The notes: generated by a model from the letters alone, not told the origin. Positions 42,232 to 51,370 are shown, counted from the first letter of the stretch. The stretch is 64,000 bases of DNA from Mycolicibacterium hodleri (GCF_025822245.1 NZ_JACKTL010000065.1:49018-113017); one strand, 5' to 3'. Numbers and translations: made by a program.

Positions 42232-44010
42232 CTACAGTCCGAGGTCGGCCTCGAACGCTCCCTCTTCGAGACGCCGTTTGACCGTCGTCAGGAAGCGGCC
42301 CGCGTCGGCCCCGTCGACCAGTCGGTGGTCGTAGGTCAGCGGCAGGTAGCACACCGACCGGACGCCGATGGACTCGTTGCCGTTCTCGTCGACCACGACG
42401 CGGGGACGCTTGACGATGGCACCGGTGCCCAGCATCGCCGCCTGCGGCGGCACCAGGATCGGGGTGTCGAACAACGCGCCCTGGCTGCCGATGTTGGTGA
42501 TCGTGAACGTGCCGCCGGACAACTCGTCGGGCTTCAGGTTGCCCGAGCGCGCGCGTGCCGCGATGTCGGCGATCGCCCGCGCGAGCCCGCCGAGCGACAG
42601 GTCGCCCGCGTTCTTGACGACGGGGGACAGCAGACCCTGCTCGGTGTCTACGGCGAAGCCCAAGTGCTCGGCGTCGTAGTAGGTGATCTCCTTGGAGTCC
42701 TCGTCGTAGCTGGCGTTGACGTTCGGGTGCGCCTTCAGCGCGTCGATCACCGCGACGGCGAAGAACGGCAGGTACGTGAGGTTGACGCCCTCGCGCTCCT
42801 GGAAGGTCGCCTTGGCGCGCGCCCGCAACGCCACGATCTTGGTCAGGTCGACCTCGTGCGTCTGCGTCAGCTGTGCCGTCGTCTGCAGGGACTCGCGCGT
42901 CTTCTTGGCGGTGATCTGCCGGATGCGGTTGGCCTTCTGCGTGGTGCCGCGCAGGTGCGACAGCGCGGGTGCGGCGGCGGGTGCCTTGGCCGCCGGGGCG
43001 TCGGCGGCGGGCGCCGTGGGAGCCGCGCTTGGCTCAGGTGCCTTCTTCGCCTCCGCGGCGGCGAGCACGTCCTGCTTGCGGATGCGGCCGCCGACACCGG
43101 TGCCCTTGACCGAGGACAGGTCGACGCCGTTCTCTCCTGCCAGCTTGCGGACCAGCGGCGTCACGTACGGACTGCCGTCGGACGCGGGTGCCTCGGCGGC
43201 GGGGGCGGCCTTGGGTTCGGGCTTCGGCTCGGGCTTGGGCTTGGGCTCGGGCTTGGGTTCGGGCTTCGGCTCGGGCTTGGGTTCCGGCTTGGCTTCCTCG
43301 GCCTTGGGCTCTGGCTCCGGCTCGGGCTCCTCGGCCTTGGGCGCGGGCTCTGGTTCCGGTTCGGGCTCCTCGGCCTTGGGCGCGGCGTCACCGATCTTCG
43401 CCAGTTCGCCGCCGACGGCGACGGTGTCGTCCTCCTCGGCGGTGATCGACAGCAGCGTGCCTGCGACCGGCGACGGAATCTCGGTGTCCACCTTGTCGGT
43501 GGACACCTCGACCAGGGCGTCGTCGACCTCGACGCTGTCGCCGACCTTCTTCAGCCAGCGGGTGACGGTGCCCTCGGTGACGGACTCGCCCAGCTCGGGC
43601 ATCACGACCGAGGTGGACTTGCCGCCACCACTGCTCTTCGCTGCGGCCGGCTCGTCCTTGGGTTCTTCCTTGGCCTCGGGCTCTGGCTCGGGTTCCGGCT
43701 CTGGCTCGGGCTCTGGTTCCGGCTCGGACTTCTCCTCGTCGGCGGGAGCGCTCTCGCCACCGTCGCCTTCGTCGGCGTCGCCGATCGTGCCGAGGTCGCC
43801 ACCGACCTCGACGGTGTCATCCTCGTTGGCGATGATCTTGGTCAGTACGCCTGCGGCCGGTGACGGGATCTCGGTGTCGACCTTGTCGGTGGACACTTCG
43901 AGCAAGGGCTCGTCGACCTCGACGGTGTCGCCTTCTTGCTTCAGCCATCTCGTGACGGTCCCCTCGGTGACGCTCTCACCGAGTGCGGGCATCTGGACGG
44001 TGATGGCCAT
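42232..44010 (-). CDS. dlaT: Dihydrolipoamide acyltransferase (E2), two lipoyl domains
   Basis: 592 residues. Lipoyl domain 1 spans 1-77 with the modified Lys43 in TDKVDTEIPSP. Lipoyl domain 2 starts about 135 with Lys near 173 in the same motif. Linkers are Pro/Glu and Pro/Lys repeats (EPEPEPEPEP; PKPEPKPEPK). The E3-binding domain contains TPLVRKLAGENGVDL. The catalytic domain occupies the last ~230 residues, with DHRLVDGADAGRFL. In M. tuberculosis DlaT serves pyruvate dehydrogenase and a peroxynitrite reductase. ATG 44010 follows GAGGAG. First gene of the lipoate block. Confidence 0.95.
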   Translation of the reverse strand: MAITVQMPALGESVTEGTVTRWLKQEGDTVEVDEPLLEVSTDKVDTEIPSPAAGVLTKIIANEDDTVEVGGDLGTIGDADEGDGGESAPADEEKSEPEPEPEPEPEPEPEPEAKEEPKDEPAAAKSSGGGKSTSVVMPELGESVTEGTVTRWLKKVGDSVEVDDALVEVSTDKVDTEIPSPVAGTLLSITAEEDDTVAVGGELAKIGDAAPKAEEPEPEPEPAPKAEEPEPEPEPKAEEAKPEPKPEPKPEPKPEPKPKPEPKPEPKAAPAAEAPASDGSPYVTPLVRKLAGENGVDLSSVKGTGVGGRIRKQDVLAAAEAKKAPEPSAAPTAPAADAPAAKAPAAAPALSHLRGTTQKANRIRQITAKKTRESLQTTAQLTQTHEVDLTKIVALRARAKATFQEREGVNLTYLPFFAVAVIDALKAHPNVNASYDEDSKEITYYDAEHLGFAVDTEQGLLSPVVKNAGDLSLGGLARAIADIAARARSGNLKPDELSGGTFTITNIGSQGALFDTPILVPPQAAMLGTGAIVKRPRVVVDENGNESIGVRSVCYLPLTYDHRLVDGADAGRFLTTVKRRLEEGAFEADLGL

Positions 44011-44155
44011 GTGATGTGACTCCTCGAACGGTCGCTCGTAACGGTCGAAAATGCTCGCTGCCCATCCTGTCACGTCCTGGCCCGGCGGTCGCCGCAGACC
44101 GGCCGAGTTGCTCCTCTGGCACCATTGAAGGCCTGATTCAGGGAGTGAGGTCCAG

Positions 44156-44513
44156 TTGGGACTGTTCGATTCGTTCCGCCGACGCGGCTCAAAGGGGGCT
44201 CCCGACGGTCGAGACCCCGCGGCCGACCTCACGTACCTCCGACGGTGGGTGGCCGAGCATCAGGGCGTGGAGGCGTTCGTCGAACCCAAGACCACCGTCA
44301 CGGAGGTGACGGTGGTGCTGGTGGCTCGCCGACGGGGAGTGGACGCGACGCCGGGCCGGCGGGGACAAGGGCGCCCGCCGCCTCAGCGACAAGCTGAACA
44401 TCCCGGTCTACGACGTGCAAAAGGTCGGCTATCCGCAGCGCATGCGCGACTTCGACGCGCGTCGGCGCATCGAACGCCAGCGCGAACTCAGACGGGAACT
44501 CGAGGATGGCTGA
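44156..44513 (+). pseudogene. Small conserved mycobacterial gene with a frameshift
   Basis: From TTG 44156 (GGGAGTGAGG upstream), the first 57 codons read MGLFDSFRRRGSKG to KTTVTEVTVVLVA. At about 44327-44331 the frame must move by one extra base for family-like coding to resume as DGEWTRRRAGGDKGARRLS, LNIPVYDVQKVGYPQRMRDF and ending RRELEDG at TGA 44513. Unshifted, the frame degenerates into Arg/Pro-rich sequence. So one base appears inserted, probably a C in the CGCCGAC run. The family is small, seen beside ephD in mycobacteria and often labelled oxidoreductase without clear basis. True frameshift or sequencing error are both possible. Confidence 0.7.
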
Positions 44514-46143
44514 CGGGACCGCCCACACCGTCACCGCACCCGACGGCGTCCGGATCGCCGTGTACGAACGGGGCAACCCGGACGGACCGACGATCGTCAT
44601 GGTGCACGGCTCGCCCGACTCGCACGTGGTGTGGGACGGCGTGGTCGCACTGCTCGAGGATCGCTACCGCGTCATCCGCTACGACAACCGTGGCGCCGGA
44701 AGGTCCGACGTGCCCTCGCGTCGCTCGGCCTATGCCGTGGCACGCTTCGCCGACGACTTCCACGCCGTGGTCGGCGCGCTGAGCCCGGACGGGCCCGTCC
44801 ATGTGCTGGCACACGGCTGGGGATCGGTCGGCGTGTGGGAGTACCTCGCGCGACGCGCCGACGCCGACCGCGTCGCCTCGTTCACCTCGATCTCCGGCCC
44901 GAGCGCCGACCACCTGAACCGCTTCGTCGTCGGCGGCCTGACGCGGCCCTACGCGCCGCGCCGGTTCGCCAGGGCGCTGACGCAGTTGCTACTGCTGACC
45001 TACCTGGCCGCTCGCTCCGTGGCGGCTCCCGTCGTGCGCGCCAACGTCGGCGCGTCCCTGGCCCACGCCCGGCCGGATCACCGCGTCGGCGTGCCCGTCC
45101 AGCTCGTCGTCGCCACCAACGACCCGTTCGTCCGCCACTACGTGTACGACGAGACCCCCACCTGGGCGTCCCGGTTGTGGCGCCGCGACGTCGCCGCCGG
45201 CCACCGGGTGCAGCTGTCGCATCCCCGGACGGTGGCCGACGCGGTCGCGGAGTTCGTCGACCACGTTCAGGGCGGCGCACCCGCCCGCGCCCTGTTGCGG
45301 GCCCAGGTCGGCAGGGCGCGTGACACCTTCGGTGACTCGCTGGTCTCGGTGACCGGGGCGGGCAGCGGCATCGGCCGCGCGACGGCGCTGGCCTTTGCCG
45401 AGCGCGGCGCCGAGATCGTGGTCAGCGACGTCGACGAGGACAGCGTTGCCGAGACGGCGGCGCTGATCGCCGCCCGCGGCGGCGTGGCGCACCACTACGT
45501 GTTGGACGTCTCCGACGCCGATGCCGTCGAGGCGTTCGCCGAGCGCGTCTGCACCGCGTACGGCGTCCCCGACGTGGTGGTGAACAACGCCGGGATCGGC
45601 CACGCCGGGTCGTTCCTCGACACTCCCGCCGAGCAGTGGGACCGCGTGCTCGAGGTGAACCTCGGCGGCGTGGTCAACGGCTGCCGGGCGTTCGCCAGCC
45701 GGCTCGTCGAACGCGGCACGGGTGGCCACGTGGTGAACGTGTCGTCGATGGCCGCCTACGCGCCGCTGCAAGCCATGAACGCCTACTGCACGTCCAAGGC
45801 GGCGGTGTACATGTTCTCGGACTGCCTGCGCGCCGAACTCGACGCCGCCGGCGTCGGCCTCACCACCATCTGCCCCGGGGTGATCGACACCAACATCGTG
45901 CGCACCACCCGGTTCGACGCCCCGGCGGGCCGCGGGGGCCATGTGGCGGGTCGCCGCAAACAGCTCGAGGTGTTGTTCGCCGCGCGGCGCTACGGCCCCG
46001 ACAAGGTTGCCAAGGCCATCGTGTCGTCGGTCGCCAAGAACACGGCGATCCGCCCGGTCGCGCCCGAGGCGTACCTGCTCTACGGCACCTCGAGGATTGC
46101 GCCGCAGGTGCTGCGCAGCACCGCGCGCGGATCGGTGATGTAA
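44506..46143 (+). CDS. EphD-like fusion: alpha/beta hydrolase (nucleophile missing) + short-chain dehydrogenase
   Basis: 545 residues. Residues about 1-270 are an epoxide-hydrolase-type alpha/beta domain with VHGSPDSHVVWDGV and DNRGAGRSD. The nucleophile elbow reads LAHGWGS at residue 104, where epoxide hydrolases have His-Asp-Trp-Gly. GGC is one base from GAC, so the Asp nucleophile is lost and hydrolysis should be abolished. Residues about 280-545 are an SDR: VTGAGSGIGRATALAF, NNAGIGHAGSF and the YCTSK catalytic pair, intact. The layout matches Rv2214c (EphD), implicated in mycolate and oleate metabolism. It overlaps the upstream frameshifted gene by 8 bp. Confidence 0.88.
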   Translation: MADGTAHTVTAPDGVRIAVYERGNPDGPTIVMVHGSPDSHVVWDGVVALLEDRYRVIRYDNRGAGRSDVPSRRSAYAVARFADDFHAVVGALSPDGPVHVLAHGWGSVGVWEYLARRADADRVASFTSISGPSADHLNRFVVGGLTRPYAPRRFARALTQLLLLTYLAARSVAAPVVRANVGASLAHARPDHRVGVPVQLVVATNDPFVRHYVYDETPTWASRLWRRDVAAGHRVQLSHPRTVADAVAEFVDHVQGGAPARALLRAQVGRARDTFGDSLVSVTGAGSGIGRATALAFAERGAEIVVSDVDEDSVAETAALIAARGGVAHHYVLDVSDADAVEAFAERVCTAYGVPDVVVNNAGIGHAGSFLDTPAEQWDRVLEVNLGGVVNGCRAFASRLVERGTGGHVVNVSSMAAYAPLQAMNAYCTSKAAVYMFSDCLRAELDAAGVGLTTICPGVIDTNIVRTTRFDAPAGRGGHVAGRRKQLEVLFAARRYGPDKVAKAIVSSVAKNTAIRPVAPEAYLLYGTSRIAPQVLRSTARGSVM

Positions 46144-46154
46144 CCCCGGCGCCC

Positions 46155-46889
46155 TTAGAGCTGGGACGCACCGCCGTCGACGGTCAGCTCCGCGCCGGTG
46201 GTGTAGGTGGCGTCGAAGGCCAGGAAGACGATGGCCTTCGCCACCTCGTCGGGTTCGCCGAGGCGTCGCATCGGGTTCTGGGCTCGTTGCGCGGCGAGGA
46301 ATTCGCTCGCCGCCTCGGCGGGCATGGACCGTTCGAGGATGCCGGTGTCGACCGGGCCGGGGGAGACGGCGTTGACCCGAATCCCTCGGTCGACCAGTTC
46401 CGCGGCGAACGTGCGGGTCATCGATCGCAGGGCGGCCTTGGTTGCGGAGTACACGCTCGTCGCCGCGATGCCCTTGCGGTTGGCGATCGACGTCGTCACC
46501 ACCACCGCACTGCCGGGCGGCATCAGCGGGACGAACCGCTGCAGGGTGAAGAACGGTGCCCTGGTGTTGAGGGCGAACAGGTCGTCGTACTGCTCGCCGG
46601 TGGTGTCGGAGATCGTGGCGCCCACCGTCGCTCCGGCGTTGAGCACGAGCAGGTCGACGCCGCCGAACGCGGCGGCCGCCCGGTCGGCGAGGCCGTCGAC
46701 GTCGGCGGCATCGCGCCGGTCGACGAGCGCCCGTGGCCCGAGGGCGGCCGTGGCGGCCGCCAGCGACGCGGGGGTCCGGCCGGTCGCCATGACCCGGGCC
46801 CCACCCGCGTCCAACAATTTGGCGGTGGCGAGGCCGATGCCGCTGGTGCCGCCGGTGATGACGACGCGCTTGCCGTCGTAGTCTGGCAT
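46155..46889 (-). CDS. Short-chain dehydrogenase/reductase (paralogue 1)
   Basis: 244 residues. The NAD(P) motif is VVITGGTSGIGLATAKLL, LNAGA follows, and the active site is TSVYSATKAALRS with Ser-Tyr-Lys arrangement. The C-terminus is ELTVDGGASQL. I chose ATG 46889 because AAAGGAA precedes it at good spacing. It is about two thirds similar by eye to the next gene upstream, with which it forms a tandem pair 25 bp apart. The divergent LysR regulator gene beyond probably controls both. The substrate is unknown. Confidence 0.87.
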   Translation of the reverse strand: MPDYDGKRVVITGGTSGIGLATAKLLDAGGARVMATGRTPASLAAATAALGPRALVDRRDAADVDGLADRAAAAFGGVDLLVLNAGATVGATISDTTGEQYDDLFALNTRAPFFTLQRFVPLMPPGSAVVVTTSIANRKGIAATSVYSATKAALRSMTRTFAAELVDRGIRVNAVSPGPVDTGILERSMPAEAASEFLAAQRAQNPMRRLGEPDEVAKAIVFLAFDATYTTGAELTVDGGASQL

Positions 46890-46914
46890 GTGAATTCCTT
46901 TCTCGTACAACGTC

Positions 46915-47655
46915 TTAGAGCTGTGAGTCGCCGCCGTCGACGACGAGTTCGACGCCTGCGACGAACGTCGCGTCGAAGGCCAGGAAGGCCACCGCAGGCG
47001 CGAACTCGTCCGGGTGGCCGAAGCGTCGCATCGGGTTGCTCGCGGTGAACGCGGCCTTGATCTCGGCGGCCCTCTCGGGCACTTCCTTCTCCAACTTGCC
47101 GGTGTCGATCGAGCCGGGGCTGACGGCGTTCACCCGGATGCCCCGCGGCAGCAACTCCCGGCTCAGCGTGCGGGCCATCGACCGCAGCGCCGCCTTGCTC
47201 GCCGCGTAGACGCTGACCGCGTCCCACCCGGTCTGGTTGGCCGTCGACGTCGTCAGCACCACGCCACTGCCCTCGGCCAGCAACGGCGCCAGCTTCTGCA
47301 CCGTGAAGAACGGGCCCTTCGCGTTGATCGCGAACACCTCGTCGAAGGTCTGCTCGGTCACCGCGTCGAACGGGTCGAAGCTGCCGATGCCCGCGTTGAC
47401 CACCAGCGCGTCGACCGTGCCGAACTCGGCGCGCACCCGCTCGGCCAACGCGTCGATCTCCGTCAGCGAACTGGTGTCACTGCGCACGGCGACCGCCCCG
47501 CCGCCCAGTTGCCCCGCCGCGTCGTCCAGCGTCTCCTGGGTTCGTCCCGTGACGAGAACGCGCGCGCCCTCGTCGACCAGATGCCGGGCCGCGGCCAGCC
47601 CGAGGCCGCTGCTGCCGCCGGTGATCACTGCCGTCTTGCCGTCGTATCTGCCCAT
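46915..47655 (-). CDS. Short-chain dehydrogenase/reductase (paralogue 2)
   Basis: 246 residues. Motifs: AVITGGSSGLGLAAARHL, VNAGIGSFDPFDAV, VSVYAASKAALRSMART and VELVVDGGDSQL. It is a tandem duplicate of the downstream SDR, and the two share the block SMARTL/SMTRTF and NPMRR-GHPDE/GEPDE. ATG 47655 has no clear Shine-Dalgarno, so a leaderless or short-leader mRNA is likely. It is divergent from lysR across a 133-bp gap with a 17-bp palindrome that fits a LysR site. Confidence 0.87.
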   Translation of the reverse strand: MGRYDGKTAVITGGSSGLGLAAARHLVDEGARVLVTGRTQETLDDAAGQLGGGAVAVRSDTSSLTEIDALAERVRAEFGTVDALVVNAGIGSFDPFDAVTEQTFDEVFAINAKGPFFTVQKLAPLLAEGSGVVLTTSTANQTGWDAVSVYAASKAALRSMARTLSRELLPRGIRVNAVSPGSIDTGKLEKEVPERAAEIKAAFTASNPMRRFGHPDEFAPAVAFLAFDATFVAGVELVVDGGDSQL

Positions 47656-47712
47656 GCCAAGGAGTCTTCGGCCCGCGTGGCAGGGCTGTCCAAGACCCGT
47701 TCGGCACCGCGT

Positions 47713-47729
47713 CATGCCGAAACGGCATG
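47713..47729. promoter_or_regulatory. LysR-type box CATGCCG-AAA-CGGCATG
   Basis: Perfect 7-bp arms with a 3-base centre contain the LysR T-N11-A pattern (T47715 to A47727). The site lies 58 bp upstream of the SDR start and 60 bp upstream of the lysR start, the standard placing for divergent autoregulated control. Confidence 0.6.
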
Positions 47730-47788
47730 GCGGCGTCGGAATAGCCGAGGTCGGCGGCCGGGTTGAACCCGCCCGTGAGGACTCCCCG

Positions 47789-48670
47789 GTGAACGACTTC
47801 GGAACCGACCTCGAACTGCGGCTGGTGCGGTACTTCACCGTCGTGGCCGAGCAGTTGAACTTCGGCCGGGCGGCGGCCGAATTGCACCTGGCCCAACCGG
47901 CCCTGAGCCGTCAGATCCAGCGTCTGGAGAACCGGCTCGGCGTGCCGCTGTTCGACCGCACGCCTCGGGGCACCCGGCTCACCGAGGCGGGCGCGGCGTT
48001 CCTCCCCGAGGCGCAGGCCCTGCTGCGTGCCGCGCGCCGGGCCGCTCTGACCGCCCGCGCCCATGCGCCGGCGGGCAACGTCGTCGTCGGCTACGTCGAG
48101 GATCTGGTCGTCACCCCGGCCATCCGCGACCTGCGGCGCCGCCACCCTCACGCGACGATCGGCACCCGCCACCTCGAGTGCCACGACGGGGCGATGCTCG
48201 CCGAGGGCCGGGTGGACGTGCTGGTCACCCGCGCGCCACTGCCGCATCCGGCGGACGACGTGCACGTCACCGTGCTGTACGAGGAGCCGCGGATGCTGGT
48301 ACTCCCCGCCGACCACCGGCTGGCCGGTCGGGCATCGGTGTCACTGCAGGACTTCGCCGGTGGCCTCACCGTCTACTGCTCCCACGGCGCACCGCGCTCG
48401 ATCTACCCGACCGACGCCGCTTCGGTCCCGGAGGGCCCCGTCGTCGTGAGCTTCGAGGACAGACTAGAACTCGTCGCCAGCGGCCTGGCAGTGGCCGTCG
48501 TCCCGGTCGGTGACCGGCGCAGCTCGCTGCGGGCCGACCTGGCGTCCGTCCCGATCGAGGACGTGCCCGCCAGCGAGGTCGTCGTCGTCACCCGGATCGG
48601 GGACGCGAACCCACTGGTCGCCGAGTTCGTCCAGGCCGCCCAGGCCCACCTGGTGCCGCTGGCGGCCTAG
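47789..48670 (+). CDS. LysR-family transcriptional regulator
   Basis: 293 residues. The HTH occupies the first 65 (LRYF-type start LVRYFTVVAEQLNFGRAAAE, then LAQPALSRQIQRLENRLGV). The effector domain has the usual two-lobed pattern (VDVLVTRAPLPHPADDV, LVASGLAVAVVP). GTG 47789 follows GAGG. It is divergent from the tandem SDR genes, with a palindromic T-N11-A site between, so those are the probable targets. The inducer is unknown. It ends 4 bp from the convergent aminopeptidase gene. Confidence 0.9.
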   Translation: MNDFGTDLELRLVRYFTVVAEQLNFGRAAAELHLAQPALSRQIQRLENRLGVPLFDRTPRGTRLTEAGAAFLPEAQALLRAARRAALTARAHAPAGNVVVGYVEDLVVTPAIRDLRRRHPHATIGTRHLECHDGAMLAEGRVDVLVTRAPLPHPADDVHVTVLYEEPRMLVLPADHRLAGRASVSLQDFAGGLTVYCSHGAPRSIYPTDAASVPEGPVVVSFEDRLELVASGLAVAVVPVGDRRSSLRADLASVPIEDVPASEVVVVTRIGDANPLVAEFVQAAQAHLVPLAA

Positions 48671-48674
48671 CCCG

Positions 48675-50186
48675 TCAGCCGTTCTTCGCGATGTCCTCGA
48701 GGACGGCGAACATCGTGCGCGTCGGCACGCCGGTGCCGCCCTTGCCGGTGTAGCCCCACGGGCCGCCGGTGTTGTACGCCGGAGCGGCCACGTCGATGTG
48801 GGCCCACTGCACACCGTCGGCGACGAACTCGCGAAGGTAGACACCCGCGACCAACATGCCGGCGTACCGGGAACCACTGACGTTCGCCAGGTCGGCGACG
48901 GTGGACTTGAGGTCGTCCTTCAACTCGTCGGGCAGCGGCATCGCCCAGCCGTTCTCCCCGACGGCCTGCGACAGCGCGGCCACGCGGTCGCGGAACTCGT
49001 CGTTGCCCATCACCCCTGGGGTGCGGGCGCCGAGCGCGACCGTCTGCGCACCGGTCAGCGTCGAGGTCTCGATGAGGTAGTCGGGCCCGTCCTCGCAGGC
49101 CCGCACGATCGCGTCGGCCAGGATCAGCCGGCCCTCGGCGTCGGTGTTGAGCACCTCGACGGTGATGCCGCCGTACTGGGTGAGCACGTCGCCCGGGCGC
49201 TGCGCACTGGCCGAGGGCATGTTCTCGGCCATCGGCACCGTCGCCACGACGTCGATCGGCAGGCCCTGCTTGGCGGCCAGCACCACCGTCGCGATCACGG
49301 CGGCCGCACCGCCCATGTCGGAGGTCATGTGGTGCATGTTCGCGGCCGGCTTGATCGAGATGCCGCCGGTGTCGAAGGTGATGCCCTTGCCGACCAGGGC
49401 GACCTTCTTGGGCTTGCGCCCCTTGCCGCCGTCGTGAATCAGCCGGACCAGGCGCGGCGGCCGCGTCGAACCCTTGCCGACGCCGACGATGCCGCCGTAG
49501 CCGCCCTTCTCGAGGGCCTTCTCGTCGAGCACCTCGACCCGCAGGCCGACCGACTCGCCGAGAGCCCTTGCGCGCTTGGCGAATTCGTCGGGGAACAGAT
49601 GACTCGGCGGAGTGTTGACCAGGTCGCGCGCCGTCGCGACGGCGGTGGCCACGTCGGTCCCGCGGACGGCGTCGGCCTTGGCGCCCTTCGCCGTCGACAG
49701 CACCGTGATCTTGGCCAGGCCCGGCTCCTTGGGGGCGGTCTTGCCGCTGCGGAAGTCGGTGAAGCGGTACGCGCCGAGGACGAGGCCCTCGACCGTCGCC
49801 GCCACGTCGAGCTCGGAGAGCGTGGTCACGACGCTCTCGACGCCGCTCAACGCCCGCGCCGCCACCCCGGCCGCCCGCCGGATCGCGTCGGCCGACCATT
49901 CGTCGCGGGACTTGCCGAGACCGACCGCCAACACGCTGGCGACCGGCAGTGACGGAGCCACCACCCGCGTCGTCTGCTCACTGCCGCCCTTGGCGCCGAG
50001 CGCGGTCAGCGCCACTTCGATCTCGCCGACGGCCTCGGCGTCGAGGAAGGGGTTGGGGACCACGCGGGCCCGATCGTCGTCGCCGGTGACGACGGGCACG
50101 ATCAGCACCGCCGCGCCGATGCCGCGTTTGGGCAGGCCGGTGGAGACGGTGACGGTGGGGGACTGGTAGCCGGGTGAAGTGCTCAC
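48675..50186 (-). CDS. pepB: Leucyl aminopeptidase (M17)
   Basis: 503 residues. The N-terminal domain (1-~180) is a macro-like fold. The catalytic domain has LVGKGITFDTGGISIKP (metal Lys and Asp), MTSDMGGAAAVIA and the family signature NTDAEGRLILADAI. The C-terminal metal site includes HIDVAAPAYN. It binds two metal ions, acts as a cytosolic hexamer, and removes N-terminal residues including Leu. GTG 50186 was chosen; an in-frame GTG at 50195 is the alternative. It diverges from gcvT. Confidence 0.93.
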   Translation of the reverse strand: MSTSPGYQSPTVTVSTGLPKRGIGAAVLIVPVVTGDDDRARVVPNPFLDAEAVGEIEVALTALGAKGGSEQTTRVVAPSLPVASVLAVGLGKSRDEWSADAIRRAAGVAARALSGVESVVTTLSELDVAATVEGLVLGAYRFTDFRSGKTAPKEPGLAKITVLSTAKGAKADAVRGTDVATAVATARDLVNTPPSHLFPDEFAKRARALGESVGLRVEVLDEKALEKGGYGGIVGVGKGSTRPPRLVRLIHDGGKGRKPKKVALVGKGITFDTGGISIKPAANMHHMTSDMGGAAAVIATVVLAAKQGLPIDVVATVPMAENMPSASAQRPGDVLTQYGGITVEVLNTDAEGRLILADAIVRACEDGPDYLIETSTLTGAQTVALGARTPGVMGNDEFRDRVAALSQAVGENGWAMPLPDELKDDLKSTVADLANVSGSRYAGMLVAGVYLREFVADGVQWAHIDVAAPAYNTGGPWGYTGKGGTGVPTRTMFAVLEDIAKNG

Positions 50187-50221
50187 GGAAGTCACCCTAG
50201 CGGCGGGGCATTGGGTCCGGC

Positions 50222-50247
50222 GGGCAGGAGCGAAGCGACCCGGGGGG
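50222..50247 (+). repeat. Dispersed motif copy 3
   Basis: GGGCAGGAGCG then AAGCGACCCGGGG, in the pepB-gcvT gap. It ends 15 bases before the gcvT GTG and is in the same orientation. Confidence 0.5.
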
Positions 50248-50262
50248 ATAAAGTCACTCGCC

Positions 50263-51360
50263 GTGAGTGACAACCTGCTGAAGGGCCCGCTGGAGGACCG
50301 CCATCGCGAGTTGGGGGCGAGCTTCGCCGAATTCGGGGGCTGGCTGATGCCCGTGTCCTACGCGGGCACCGTCAGCGAGCACAACGCCACCCGCAACGCC
50401 GTCGGCCTCTTCGACGTCAGCCACCTCGGCAAGGCCCTGGTGGTGGGGCCGGGCGCCGCGGAGTACGTCAACTCCGCCCTGACCAACGACCTCCGCCGGA
50501 TCGGCGCGGGCAAGGCCCAATACACGTTGTGCTGCAACGACTCCGGTGGCGTGATCGACGATCTGATCGCCTACTACGTGTCCGACGACGAGGTGTTCCT
50601 GGTGCCGAACGCGTCCAACACCGCCGCGGTCGTCGCGGCCCTGCAGGCCAAGGCGCCGGCCGGGCTGACCATCACCGACGAGCACCGGTCCTTCGCGGTG
50701 CTCGCCGTCCAGGGCCCGAAGTCGGCCGAGGTGCTCGCCGCGCTGGGACTGCCCACCGACATGGACTACATGGGGTATGCGGACGCCGAGTACGGCGGGG
50801 TGCCCGTGCGGGTGTGCCGCACCGGGTACACCGGCGAGCACGGCTACGAACTGCTCCCCGAATGGGACCGCGCCGCGGTCGTGTTCGACGCGCTGGTGGA
50901 GGCCGTCGCGGCGGCCGGCGGCGAACCGGCCGGACTCGGCGCCCGCGACACGCTGCGCACCGAGATGGGTTACCCGCTGCACGGCCACGAACTGTCGCTG
51001 GACATCTCACCCCTGCAGGCCCGCTGCGGCTGGGCCATCGGGTGGAAGAAGGACGCGTTCTGGGGTCGGGAGGCATTGCTCGAGGAGAAGCAGGCCGGCC
51101 CGCGCCGGGTGCTCCGCGGGCTCAAGGCGCTCGGACGCGGCGTGCTCCGGGCGGACATGACGGTGCTCGACGGCGACCGCCCGGTGGGCGTCACCACCTC
51201 GGGAACCTTCTCTCCGACATTGAAACTCGGCATCGCCCTGGCCCTGATCGACGCGGACGCCGGCATCGCCGACGGACAACGGGTGGCGGTCGACGTCCGG
51301 GGCCGGGCCCTGGACTGCGAGGTCGTCGCACCGCCGTTCGTGGAGGCGAAAACTCGGTAG
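50263..51360 (+). CDS. gcvT: Glycine cleavage system T protein (aminomethyltransferase)
   Basis: 365 residues. It transfers the aminomethyl carbon to tetrahydrofolate. Motifs: FGGWLMPVSYAGTVSEHNATRN, GLFDVSHLGKALV, YTLCCNDSGGVIDDLIAYYV, RTGYTGEHGYELL and the DTLRTEMGYPLHGHEL block. GTG 50263 was chosen from the family start. No glycine riboswitch or other gcv genes are nearby, so regulation is independent. A GGAGCGAAGCGACC motif copy lies 16 bp upstream. From memory, Rv2211c. Confidence 0.93.
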   Translation: MSDNLLKGPLEDRHRELGASFAEFGGWLMPVSYAGTVSEHNATRNAVGLFDVSHLGKALVVGPGAAEYVNSALTNDLRRIGAGKAQYTLCCNDSGGVIDDLIAYYVSDDEVFLVPNASNTAAVVAALQAKAPAGLTITDEHRSFAVLAVQGPKSAEVLAALGLPTDMDYMGYADAEYGGVPVRVCRTGYTGEHGYELLPEWDRAAVVFDALVEAVAAAGGEPAGLGARDTLRTEMGYPLHGHELSLDISPLQARCGWAIGWKKDAFWGREALLEEKQAGPRRVLRGLKALGRGVLRADMTVLDGDRPVGVTTSGTFSPTLKLGIALALIDADAGIADGQRVAVDVRGRALDCEVVAPPFVEAKTR

Positions 51361-51370
51361 TCACGGGTTA

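Noticed and set aside
43200..43760. Dense short repeats of GGCTCGGGCTT-type sequence, resembling an array
   Set aside because: They are the Pro/Glu and Pro/Lys linkers of dlaT in frame, not a CRISPR or intergenic repeat; there are no regular spacers.
50187..50262. Possible glycine riboswitch ahead of gcvT
   Set aside because: The 76-bp divergent gap is too short for the aptamer and holds only the dispersed motif.
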